This document shows positions 1 to 7,041 of a stretch of 32,888 nucleotides of DNA, piece after piece. A model generated the notes under the pieces. The model worked only from the letters and a program-made list of their open reading frames with translations. It made no database searches and was not told the DNA's origin. Each line of letters opens with the position of its first letter. The first letter of the stretch is position 1. Source of the stretch: Sulfitobacter sp. (GTDB lineage Bacteria; Pseudomonadota; Alphaproteobacteria; Rhodobacterales; Rhodobacteraceae). Position numbers and translations under genes: made by a program. The DNA is taken from assembly GCA_013002405.1 (NCBI GenBank), contig JABDKA010000132.1, positions 1-32,888 of the forward strand. The letters are read 5' to 3'.

Positions 1-1
1 C

Positions 2-358
2 CAACGGACGGCGGCCGAGGATATCGACGCGCCCGAAGGTGGCTATGACATGATCATGGCCCACAGCATTCTGCATCTTGTCGCCGATCCCGCAGGACTG
101 ATCCAACGGATGGCCCGCTTTCTGAAACCGGGCGGTCAACTGGTGACCAGTACCGCCTGCCTGTCGGACGGTCTGTCCTTCTTCAGGGTGATCTCCAGTC
201 CCGGCCATGCCCTGGGCCTGTTGCCGCGCATCACCTACTTGTCGCGGCGCGATCTGCGCCGGATGATGGCAGCCGCACGGCTGGATGTGCATACCGACTG
301 GCGGCCCGGTCCGCGCAAGGCCGTTTTTATGATCGGCCGGAAGCCAAACGCCGATTAG
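2..358 (+). CDS. Class I SAM-dependent methyltransferase, C-terminal part (5' truncated by window)
   Basis: The reading frame is open from base 2, so the gene begins upstream of the window and only the last 118 residues are seen. The fragment reads ...EGGYDMIMAHSILHLV..., which fits motif II of a Rossmann-fold methyltransferase (acidic residue followed by a hydrophobic strand). It is followed by FLKPGGQLVTST, the usual LKPGG turn before strand 5. This pair of motifs is typical of Methyltransf_11/25-type enzymes acting on small molecules or lipids. The substrate cannot be told because the SAM-binding glycine loop and the substrate region lie outside the window. The gene converges on yqeY and ends just before a strong hairpin. 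The family call is fairly safe; no specific function is assigned. Confidence 0.75.
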   Translation, partial: QRTAAEDIDAPEGGYDMIMAHSILHLVADPAGLIQRMARFLKPGGQLVTSTACLSDGLSFFRVISSPGHALGLLPRITYLSRRDLRRMMAAARLDVHTDWRPGPRKAVFMIGRKPNAD

Positions 359-372
359 GAACCTGAAAAGGG

Positions 373-413
373 AATGCGCCGCACTTCATCCATTACATGA
401 GGTGCGGCGCATT
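373..413. terminator. Bidirectional terminator between methyltransferase and yqeY
   Basis: A 17-bp inverted repeat (arms 373-389 and 397-413, one G-T wobble, 7-base loop) sits exactly between the two converging genes. The arms end in AAT/ATT, with A-rich sequence to the left and AAATTCT to the right. It could therefore terminate transcripts from both sides. Confidence 0.8.
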
Positions 414-428
414 AAATTCTCTGATTGC

Positions 429-890
429 TTAGGCGCTCAGTCGCTCCTTGACCATGGGCCCTACCTTACCGAAATCCATCTGGCCCGTGTACTTGCCCTT
501 GAGCGCGCCGATCACCTTGCCCATGTCGCGGATGGAACTGGCGCCCTGTTCCGCAATGGCCCCGTCGATGGCCTGCGCGACCTCTTCCTCGCTCAGTTGC
601 CGGGGCAGGAATTCTTCGATCACTTCGATCTCTTCCCGCTCCCGCTCAGCGAGGTCCAGACGGCCGCCTTCTTCGTAGGCCCGCGCCGATTCCATGCGCT
701 GCTTGCTCATCTTGCCCAGGATCGCCAGCACCTCATCTTCGGAGGCGCCGTCATCGTTCCCGGTGGCCCGTGCAGCGATATCCTTGTCCTTGATCGCCGC
801 ATTGATCAACCGGAGGGTCGAGAGCCGGTCTGCCGCCTTGTCCTTCATCGCCTGTTTCAGAGAGTCCGCGATGCGCGCGCGTAATGCCAT
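429..890 (-). CDS. yqeY: GatB/YqeY domain protein
   Basis: This 153-residue protein matches the full length of the YqeY family, which resembles the C-terminal tRNA-contacting tail of GatB; the family's role is unsettled but it is presumed to help tRNA amidation or to bind tRNA. Visible signatures are the N-terminal helix MALRARIADSLKQAMK, the TLRLINAAIKDKDIAAR segment, the EREEIEVIEEFLPRQLSEEE core typical of the family, and the C-terminal GKVGPMVKERL. I start at 890 rather than at the longer upstream frame because family similarity begins at MALRAR and an AGGACGG ribosome site lies just before it. It is divergent from carA, an arrangement I recall as common in alphaproteobacteria. Confidence 0.92.
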   Translation of the reverse strand: MALRARIADSLKQAMKDKAADRLSTLRLINAAIKDKDIAARATGNDDGASEDEVLAILGKMSKQRMESARAYEEGGRLDLAEREREEIEVIEEFLPRQLSEEEVAQAIDGAIAEQGASSIRDMGKVIGALKGKYTGQMDFGKVGPMVKERLSA

Positions 891-973
891 ATGGTCCGTC
901 CTGTCACCGTGATCGTCAGGTTTTGCAACATAGCCCCTGACGATCGGGCAGGCAATGGGGTGCGGGGCCATGT

Positions 974-1001
974 AAGATACTGATATATATAAATATCTCA
1001 A
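974..1001 (-). promoter_or_regulatory. Candidate sigma70 promoter of yqeY
   Basis: On the minus strand TTGAGA (1001-996) and TATCTT (979-974) are separated by 16 bases in an unusually AT-rich patch of this GC-rich window. The site lies about 85 bases upstream of the yqeY start. The match is by eye only. Confidence 0.45.
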
Positions 1002-1014
1002 TTTACCCCCGCCC

Positions 1015-1043
1015 TTGACCCCGGACCTCTGGGGCATTAGTTT
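1015..1043 (+). promoter_or_regulatory. Candidate sigma70 promoter of carA
   Basis: TTGACC (1015-1020) is followed after exactly 17 bases by TAGTTT (1038-1043). This would give a leader of about 35 bases before the carA ATG. The same TTGACC-N17-TA pattern recurs upstream of glyQ and metZ in this window, which strengthens the call. Confidence 0.5.
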
Positions 1044-1084
1044 CGCGCGAATTTAGGCCCGTCCATATCCCCGGAGGCTGCCCC

Positions 1085-2260
1085 ATGCCCGCACCAGCAA
1101 CAAACCGTCCCACCGCCTGTCTTGTCCTCGCTGATGGGTCCATCTTTTACGGCATGGGGTTCGGCGCCACCGGCCAGACGGTGGCTGAGCTTTGCTTCAA
1201 CACCGCCATGACCGGCTACCAGGAAATCATGACCGATCCTTCCTACGCCGGCCAGATCGTCACCTTTACCTTCCCCCACATCGGCAACGTCGGCACCAAC
1301 CCCGAGGATGACGAGACCGGCGATCCGGTGGCTCATGGCATGGTGGTCAAATGGATGCCCACCGACCCCAGCAATTGGCGCAACGTGCAGCCCCTGTCGA
1401 ACTGGCTGGCTGCCCGCGGGCGCATCGCCATCGGCGGCGTCGATACCCGCCGCCTGACCCGCGCCATCCGCCAGCAGGGCGCGCCCCACGTGGCCCTTGC
1501 GCACGACCCCGAGGGCAATTTCGACCTTGAGGCGCTGGTCAAGGCCGCCCGTGACTTTGCCGGGCTGGAAGGCATGGATCTGGCCAAGGACGTCACCTGC
1601 GCGCAATCCTACCGCTGGAACGAAATGCGGTGGGCGTGGCCGGACGGCTTTGCGCCTCAGGTCAATCCCGCGCACAAGGTCGTCGCGGTAGATTACGGGG
1701 CCAAGCGTAACATCCTGCGCTGCCTCGCCTCCGCAGGGTGCGAGGTGACGGTCCTGCCGGCCTCCGCCACCTATGAGGACGTGATGGCCCACAACCCCGA
1801 CGGCGTCTTTCTCTCCAACGGCCCCGGAGACCCGGCAGCCACCGGTGAATATGCCGTCCCCATGATCCGCGACGTCCTGGACAAGACCGATCTGCCGGTC
1901 TTCGGCATCTGCCTGGGCCACCAGATGCTGGCCCTCGCACTGGGGGCCAAGACCATCAAGATGAGCCACGGCCACCACGGTGCCAACCACCCGGTCAAGG
2001 AGAACGAAACCGGCAAGGTCGAAATCACCTCGATGAACCACGGCTTTGCGGTGGACGCCCAGACCCTGCCCGAAGGCGTCGTCGAAACCCACGTCTCGCT
2101 CTTTGATGGCTCCAACTGCGGGATCCGTATGGCCGACCGACCGGTCTGGTCCGTACAGCACCATCCTGAAGCCTCCCCCGGTCCGCAGGACAGCTATTAC
2201 CTCTTTGAGCGCTTTGCCGCGGCCATGGCGGCGCGCGATCGGGCGGCTCAGGACGCCTGA
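1085..2260 (+). CDS. carA: Carbamoyl-phosphate synthase small (glutaminase) subunit
   Basis: CarA hydrolyses glutamine and channels ammonia to CarB to make carbamoyl phosphate for arginine and pyrimidines. The 391-residue length is normal. The N-terminal CarA domain is followed by the VDYGAKRNILRCLA linker and a class I glutamine amidotransferase domain. The nucleophile is Cys276 in FGICLGHQM, and His360/Glu362 in QHHPEASPGP complete the triad. A GGAGG ribosome site lies eight bases before the ATG at 1085. No carB is present in the window, so the two subunits are encoded apart, as is common in this group. All catalytic residues are intact. The large opposite-strand frame over this gene is a shadow. 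Confidence 0.98.
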   Translation: MPAPATNRPTACLVLADGSIFYGMGFGATGQTVAELCFNTAMTGYQEIMTDPSYAGQIVTFTFPHIGNVGTNPEDDETGDPVAHGMVVKWMPTDPSNWRNVQPLSNWLAARGRIAIGGVDTRRLTRAIRQQGAPHVALAHDPEGNFDLEALVKAARDFAGLEGMDLAKDVTCAQSYRWNEMRWAWPDGFAPQVNPAHKVVAVDYGAKRNILRCLASAGCEVTVLPASATYEDVMAHNPDGVFLSNGPGDPAATGEYAVPMIRDVLDKTDLPVFGICLGHQMLALALGAKTIKMSHGHHGANHPVKENETGKVEITSMNHGFAVDAQTLPEGVVETHVSLFDGSNCGIRMADRPVWSVQHHPEASPGPQDSYYLFERFAAAMAARDRAAQDA

Positions 2261-2279
2261 GACGCCGATCAAGCGCCTG

Positions 2280-2295
2280 TTAACGCTTAATTTAC
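2280..2295 (+). promoter_or_regulatory. CtrA-like binding box upstream of the MshEN-glycosyltransferase
   Basis: The sequence TTAA-N7-TTTAC matches the CtrA consensus TTAA-N7-TTAAC at 8 of 9 fixed positions (mismatch at 2293). It lies 48 bases upstream of the glycosyltransferase ATG in an AT-rich gap, with another GTTAAC at 2320-2325. CtrA control is inference. Confidence 0.35.
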
Positions 2296-2343
2296 CATTC
2301 GCGTCGATGTTGACCTTTGGTTAACAGATGAGGCCGCGCGCGC

Positions 2344-4263
2344 ATGAGCAATCTAAGGCTCTCCCTCAGGGAACCCCGGTTCGCCGGCTCAGCGCCGCTG
2401 CACCGACCCCTCGGCCAGATCCTGCTTGAGGCGGGCAAAATCGCGCGCGGGGATCTGAACCACGCGTTGAACCTGCAAACCCATGTGGATGCGCCTTTGG
2501 GGGAGATCCTGATCGCGGAAGGGCTTGCCGACCGCGCCGATGTTCTGGCCGCCCTCTCGCGCCAGCACAATGCGCAACTGGCCGATCTTGACGCCGATCC
2601 GCCGGAGGCGCGGCTTGCGGCGCACCTTCCCGCGGCCCTCTGCCTGGAACACGGGGTGGTGCCCTGGATGTCCATCGGGGACACGCTTCTGGTGGCAACG
2701 GCCCAGCCCAACCTTTTCGACCATCTGCGCACCTGCATGGGCCCCGATGGGCCTCGCCTGCTGCCCGTGGTCGCGGATGAGAGGCAGATCAAAAGCCACA
2801 TCAGCCGCCTATACGGCCCGGAACTGGCGCTCAAGGCGGCCACTCACGTGCCTGCCGCCGAAAGCTGCCGCAGTTGGGAAATCGCCCCCGGACGGCGCAG
2901 GATCTGGGCGGCGGGGCTGATCGGCCTCGGCCTCCTTGCGCTTGCCGCTTCACCGCTCTGGACCCTCACCCTCGCCATGCTCTGGGCCGTCATGACGCTC
3001 CTCGCATCTTTCGTGCTCAAGGCTGCGGCCTTCTGGGCGCAGATCAATCACAGCCAGGCGGATGAGAGCAACAGCTTCGAGAACCGCCAGCTTCCCTTCC
3101 GCATGCCGCGGGTGTCTGTTCTGGTCCCCCTCCTGCGGGAGAAGGAGATCGCCGGCGTTCTGATCGAGCGTCTCTCACGCCTGACCTATCCCAAGTCCCT
3201 GCTCAACGTCGTACTTGTGCTGGAGGCCGAGGACGAGGTGACCCGTGCCACCCTCGCACGGACCGACCTGCCCCCCTGGATCAGCGTAATCGAGGTGCCC
3301 GCCGCCAACAGCCTTACCACCAAGCCCCGGGCGCTGAACTACGCGCTCGACTTCTGCGAGGGGTCGATCATCGGCGTCTGGGATGCCGAAGATTCCCCCG
3401 AACCCGATCAGATCGAAAGGGTGGTCACACGTTTCGAAAATGCCGGTCCGCGGGTCGCCTGCCTGCAGGGCGTGCTCGATTACTACAACAGCCGGGCCAA
3501 CTGGCTCTCGCGCTGCTTTACCATCGAATATGCTGCCTGGTGGCGGGTAATCCTGCCGGGTATCGCCAAGCTGGGACTGGTCATCCCTCTGGGCGGCACC
3601 ACGCTCTTCTTCCGGCGGGAAGTTCTTGAAAAGCTTTGCCGCTGGGACGCCCACAATGTGACCGAAGATGCGGATCTGGGCGTACGCCTCGCGCGCCACG
3701 GCTACATTACCGAACTGCTTCCCACCGTGACGTACGAGGAAGCCAATTGCCGCGCCTGGCCCTGGATCAAGCAGCGGTCACGCTGGCTCAAGGGCTTTCT
3801 GATCACCTGGTGTGTCCACATGCGCCGCCCCGGCCAACTGGTCCGCGATCTGGGCTGGAAGCGGTTCTGGGGCCTGCAGGCGCTTCTATTGGCGGGCTTC
3901 TGCCAGTTCGCCTTCGCGCCTCTGCTTTGGTCCTTCTGGCTGATCCTGGCGGGGCTTCAGCACCCGGTTGAGGCAACCATGGGCGCACCCGTGCTGTGGG
4001 CCATGGTCTGCCTGTTCATCCTGGCGGAAACGCTTAACATCGGACTGGCGATGGTCGCCGTGTCGGGCAAGGCGCACCGGCACCTGATGATCTGGACCTT
4101 TACCCTGCCGCTCTATTTCACGCTGGGCGCCGCCGCCGCCTTCAAGGCGCTGCACGAATTCGTGGTCAGTCCATTCTTCTGGGACAAGACCCAGCACGGG
4201 GTCACACCTGACCCGGACACAGACGGGGTGCCAAGGGAAGGCCCGGGCGTTAGGCCATCTTGA
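2344..4263 (+). CDS. Membrane processive glycosyltransferase (GT2) with N-terminal MshEN c-di-GMP-binding domain
   Basis: This 639-residue protein has three parts. Residues 20-165 form an MshEN (type II secretion ATPase N-terminal) domain. It holds two 24-residue motifs, P22-Q45 and P51-Q74, separated by exactly five residues, the spacing known for c-di-GMP-binding MshEN domains. Two membrane helices follow at about 185-232. The cytosolic GT2 domain (about 245-490) has the CESA-type set: VLEAED, the DxD-like D347-A-E-D350, T440-E-D442 and Q477-R-S-R-W481. About four or five C-terminal helices (from about 505) end the protein. The expected job is polymerising and exporting a polysaccharide at the inner membrane, switched by c-di-GMP. 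E. coli NfrB carries a related pair of domains in the other order. The first residue of each motif is Pro where Arg is usual, although R21 precedes the first motif. The polymer and any partner outer-membrane protein are unknown. Confidence 0.85.
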   Translation: MSNLRLSLREPRFAGSAPLHRPLGQILLEAGKIARGDLNHALNLQTHVDAPLGEILIAEGLADRADVLAALSRQHNAQLADLDADPPEARLAAHLPAALCLEHGVVPWMSIGDTLLVATAQPNLFDHLRTCMGPDGPRLLPVVADERQIKSHISRLYGPELALKAATHVPAAESCRSWEIAPGRRRIWAAGLIGLGLLALAASPLWTLTLAMLWAVMTLLASFVLKAAAFWAQINHSQADESNSFENRQLPFRMPRVSVLVPLLREKEIAGVLIERLSRLTYPKSLLNVVLVLEAEDEVTRATLARTDLPPWISVIEVPAANSLTTKPRALNYALDFCEGSIIGVWDAEDSPEPDQIERVVTRFENAGPRVACLQGVLDYYNSRANWLSRCFTIEYAAWWRVILPGIAKLGLVIPLGGTTLFFRREVLEKLCRWDAHNVTEDADLGVRLARHGYITELLPTVTYEEANCRAWPWIKQRSRWLKGFLITWCVHMRRPGQLVRDLGWKRFWGLQALLLAGFCQFAFAPLLWSFWLILAGLQHPVEATMGAPVLWAMVCLFILAETLNIGLAMVAVSGKAHRHLMIWTFTLPLYFTLGAAAAFKALHEFVVSPFFWDKTQHGVTPDPDTDGVPREGPGVRPS

Positions 4264-4324
4264 TCGAACGGCCACGAGCTGGCGCAATTGCCTGGGGCGT
4301 CCCCCTACATCCCGCCGCCAAAAT

Positions 4325-4978
4325 CTATCCGTCCATCCGTTCCGCCTCCCGCTTCAGACGGGTCACAAAGGCAACGGAGATGTGGTCTTTCAAAGCTTTG
4401 CAGGCCGCTTCCTCGTCCCGCGCCTCAATGGCCGAGACGATCTTGTCATGCTCGGCCTGCGCAATCTCGCCCCGCCCTTCGACGGCCAGCGACGTGGTCG
4501 CCATCAGGGCCATAGACCGGTAGACCAGATCCAACTGCTGGACGAGGTAGCGGTTGTGCGAAGCCAGATGGATCTGCTTGTGGAATTTTCGGTTGGTACG
4601 GGCAAGGGCCGCGGGCTGATCCACCAGCGCATTGTCCGCCTCGACCATCTCGCGCAGCACGCGCACCTCCTCGGCCGTCGCGTGCCGCGCCGCGAGCCGT
4701 GCCGCCAATCCTTCAAGCTCGCCCCGGACCACGTAAAGCTCCGCCGTCTGGTTGTGATCGAGCGAGGCGACAATCAGGCTGCGCCCTTCTCGCGCCAGCA
4801 GCGATTGCGTCTCAAGCCGCTGCAGCGCCTCCCGGATCGGGGTGCGCGAGACATTGAACCTTTCGGCCAGCTCACTCTCCACCAGCCGGTCCCCCGGTTT
4901 GAAGGTGCCACTGTCGATGGCATCGAGGATCATCGAGTAGGCGTCGGTCGGACCGGGACGGGGTGCGGGCATAGGCAT
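4325..4978 (-). CDS. GntR-family transcriptional regulator, FadR/FCD subfamily
   Basis: This 217-residue DNA-binding regulator has an N-terminal winged helix (about 10-75), with the GDRLVESELAERFNVSRTPIREALQRLE signature region of GntR proteins. An all-helical FCD ligand domain follows (about 80-205). Candidate metal-ligand residues of the FCD pocket are visible in NRKFHKQIHLASHN, AQAEHDKIVSAIEARD and LKDHISVAF. Such proteins usually repress a neighbouring catabolic or transport gene and are released by an organic acid. Here the divergent neighbour is a HAD phosphatase, so the target is unclear. The start at 4978 has an AAAGGAAA ribosome site. It converges on the glycosyltransferase with a 61-base gap that holds no strong hairpin. 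Confidence 0.93.
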   Translation of the reverse strand: MPMPAPRPGPTDAYSMILDAIDSGTFKPGDRLVESELAERFNVSRTPIREALQRLETQSLLAREGRSLIVASLDHNQTAELYVVRGELEGLAARLAARHATAEEVRVLREMVEADNALVDQPAALARTNRKFHKQIHLASHNRYLVQQLDLVYRSMALMATTSLAVEGRGEIAQAEHDKIVSAIEARDEEAACKALKDHISVAFVTRLKREAERMDG

Positions 4979-5042
4979 TTCCTTTCAATGCCGTACCTTA
5001 CCCCCCGCGTCCATTTGCGCAAGCCACCGCACAGATCATCGC

Positions 5043-5071
5043 TTGCTCAGAGAGCACCATCGGCCTAAGTC
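5043..5071 (+). promoter_or_regulatory. Candidate promoter giving a leaderless HAD phosphatase transcript
   Basis: TTGCTC (5043-5048) and TAAGTC (5066-5071) are 17 bases apart. A start seven bases after the -10 would fall on the A of the ATG at 5078. No ribosome-binding sequence precedes that ATG. Confidence 0.35.
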
Positions 5072-5077
5072 AGACCC

Positions 5078-5725
5078 ATGCCATACGATGCCTTTGCCCA
5101 CGTCGAAACCTGGGTCTTCGACCTCGACAATACCCTCTACCCGCCCTCCGCGCGGCTGTTTGACCTGATTGAGGTGCGCATGACCGCCTGGGTGATGGAG
5201 AGCCTGGGCGTGGGTCAGTCAGAGGCGGACCGCCTGCGCCTGCAATACTGGCGCGATCACGGCACCACGCTGGCGGGTCTGATGCGGGAACACGGGGTCG
5301 ACCCCCACGGCTATCTACACGATGTGCACGATATCCCCATGGACCGGCTCAGCCCCGACCCCCGCCTGGCCGACCGCGTCCGCGCCCTGCCCGGCCGCCG
5401 CATCGTCTATACCAACGGCAGTGCGCCTTATGCGGAACGGGTGCTGGAAGCACGGGGCCTCTCGGGCATATTCGATGCCATCTACGGGGTGGAGCACGCG
5501 GACTTTCACCCCAAGCCGGACCGCGCCGCCTTCGACAGGGTCTTTGCCACCGACGGCCTCGACACCCTGCGCGCCGCCATGTTCGAGGATGAGCCCCGGA
5601 ACCTCGCCGCCCCCTTCGAGATGGGGATGAAGACGGTCCACGTGGCTCCCGCGCGCCACCATGCAGAGCACATCGAATACCACACCGACGATCTGCCTCA
5701 CTTCCTTACCGCCCTCACCGCCTAG
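5078..5725 (+). CDS. HAD-superfamily hydrolase, pyrimidine 5'-nucleotidase type
   Basis: This 215-residue protein carries the HAD motifs. Motif I is VFDLDNTLYPP with nucleophile Asp15 and acid/base Asp17. Motif II is the Thr/Asn of RRIVYTNGSAPYA. Motif III is the Lys of FHPKPDRAAF. Motif IV is MFEDEPRNL. The DNTLYPP opening and helical cap resemble the SDT1/pyrimidine 5'-nucleotidase group, which dephosphorylates UMP, CMP or related phosphates. It has no obvious ribosome site, and a promoter places the likely transcript start at the ATG. The next gene, the FAD monooxygenase, begins nine bases after the stop and is probably cotranscribed. Substrate specificity is inferred from family resemblance only. 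Confidence 0.88.
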   Translation: MPYDAFAHVETWVFDLDNTLYPPSARLFDLIEVRMTAWVMESLGVGQSEADRLRLQYWRDHGTTLAGLMREHGVDPHGYLHDVHDIPMDRLSPDPRLADRVRALPGRRIVYTNGSAPYAERVLEARGLSGIFDAIYGVEHADFHPKPDRAAFDRVFATDGLDTLRAAMFEDEPRNLAAPFEMGMKTVHVAPARHHAEHIEYHTDDLPHFLTALTA

Positions 5726-5734
5726 GTCCCTGCC

Positions 5735-6931
5735 ATGACATTCGATTGCGATATCCTGATTTCCGGCGGCGGCATCGCCGGCATGACGGCGGCCGCGGCC
5801 TTCGGCACGGCAGGCTTTACCGTCATCTGCGTCGATCCGGCCCCGCCCATTACGGAACGGGATGCCGAAGGGGCCGATATGCGCACCACCGCCATGCTGC
5901 AGCCCGCCCGCGAGGTGCTGGAACAGGCGGGCCTTTGGGAGGCCCTTGCCCCCCATGCCACCGACCTGCAGGTCATGCGCATCGTCGATGCGGGCGGTGA
6001 AGAACCCGAGCCGCGCGTGACGCGCGAATTCAACGCCGCCGACATCTCCGACCACCCCTTCGGCTGGAATTTCCCAAACTGGCTCTTGCGGCGTGAACTG
6101 GTGGCCCGGCTGTCAGAGCTTGGGACGGTGGACTTCCGCCCCGGTACCGGCACCACCTCGCTCTTTGCGCGCTCCGCGGAGGCGCGGGTGGGCCTGACCG
6201 ACGGCAGCCGGATCACCACCCGCCTTGTGATCGCCGCCGACGGACGCAATTCACCCATGCGGGAGGCTGCCGGCATCCCCGTCAGCACCCGCCGCTACGG
6301 GCAAAAGGCGCTGGCCTTTGCCGTCACCCACCCGATCCCGCACGAAAACGTCTCAACTGAGATCCACCGCACCGGCGGACCCTTTACCCTTGTTCCCCTG
6401 CCGGATCACGAGGGGCGGCCCTCGTCCGCCGTGGTCTGGATGGACGATGGCCCCAGGACGCAGGCCCGCGCACAGATGGAGGTGGCTTCCTTCGAGGCGG
6501 AGATGACGGAACGCTCCTGCGCGCTCTTCGGTCCCCTGACGCTGGCCAGTCCCCGCAATATCTGGCCCATCATCAGCCAGCACGCCGAATGGCTCTATGG
6601 CGAAAGGGTTGCCCTGATTGCCGAAGCTGCTCATGTCCTTCCCCCCATCGGCGCGCAGGGCCTGAACATGTCGCTCAAGGATGTGGCTACCCTGCTCGAT
6701 CTGGCGCAGAAGGCCGACAGTCGGTTGGGGGAACCGGCCATGCTGGAGGCCTACCACCGGGCCCGCTACGCCGACATTCAGCTCAGGGTGCGTGGGATCG
6801 ACCTGCTCAACCGCGTGAGCCAGGCCAGCTCACCCCTTGCGCGGGATGCGCGGGCCAAGGGGCTGGACGCGCTCTATGCCCTGGCGCCGGTGCGCAAGAT
6901 GCTGATGCAGATGGGTCTTGGGGCGCGGTAA
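5735..6931 (+). CDS. UbiH/UbiF/COQ6-family FAD-dependent monooxygenase
   Basis: This 398-residue flavoprotein is probably an aromatic-ring hydroxylase of ubiquinone biosynthesis. The N-terminal dinucleotide fold reads DILISGGGIAGMTAAAAFGTAGF with the acidic end of strand 2 at VICVDP. A central VIAADGRNSPMREAAGI is the DG motif. The C-terminal FAD-ribityl motif reads LIAEAAHVLPPIGAQGLNMSLKD. In most relatives this last motif begins GDAAH; here it is AEAAH, so a Glu replaces the Asp that contacts ribose. The PPIGAQGLN part agrees with the ubiquinone subfamily. It follows the HAD gene by nine bases. Which ring position it would hydroxylate cannot be read from the sequence. Confidence 0.88.
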   Translation: MTFDCDILISGGGIAGMTAAAAFGTAGFTVICVDPAPPITERDAEGADMRTTAMLQPAREVLEQAGLWEALAPHATDLQVMRIVDAGGEEPEPRVTREFNAADISDHPFGWNFPNWLLRRELVARLSELGTVDFRPGTGTTSLFARSAEARVGLTDGSRITTRLVIAADGRNSPMREAAGIPVSTRRYGQKALAFAVTHPIPHENVSTEIHRTGGPFTLVPLPDHEGRPSSAVVWMDDGPRTQARAQMEVASFEAEMTERSCALFGPLTLASPRNIWPIISQHAEWLYGERVALIAEAAHVLPPIGAQGLNMSLKDVATLLDLAQKADSRLGEPAMLEAYHRARYADIQLRVRGIDLLNRVSQASSPLARDARAKGLDALYALAPVRKMLMQMGLGAR

Positions 6932-6946
6932 GAGATCTCAGGCCGG

Positions 6947-7023
6947 AAGAGGTCCCGGAACAGGTCCGGGACGGCGGATCGCACAGGATCGCACGCAGCC
7001 CCGGACTTGATCCGGGGCCTCTT
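6947..7023. repeat. REP-like double palindrome
   Basis: Two GC-rich palindromes stand in tandem: arms 6952-6959/6965-6972 and 6998-7005/7011-7018, each 8 bp with a 5-base loop and a CCCGGA/TCCGGG core. In addition the outer segments 6947-6959 and 7011-7023 pair over 13 bases with one wobble. The array can thus fold as two hairpins or one long stem. It lies between two converging genes and may terminate both. The CCCCGGA-N5-TCCGGGG type of element is, as I recall, dispersed in many alphaproteobacterial genomes. Confidence 0.7.
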
Positions 7024-7041
7024 GGTCAACTGCGCCGAAAC

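Noticed and set aside
1037-2272. 411-codon open frame on the minus strand over carA
   Set aside because: It is antisense to a complete carA, has no recognisable domain and a shadow-like composition; long antisense frames are expected at this GC content.
4264-4324. Possible terminator between the glycosyltransferase and the GntR gene
   Set aside because: Only a 4-bp GGGG/CCCC pairing and no T-run; too weak to call.
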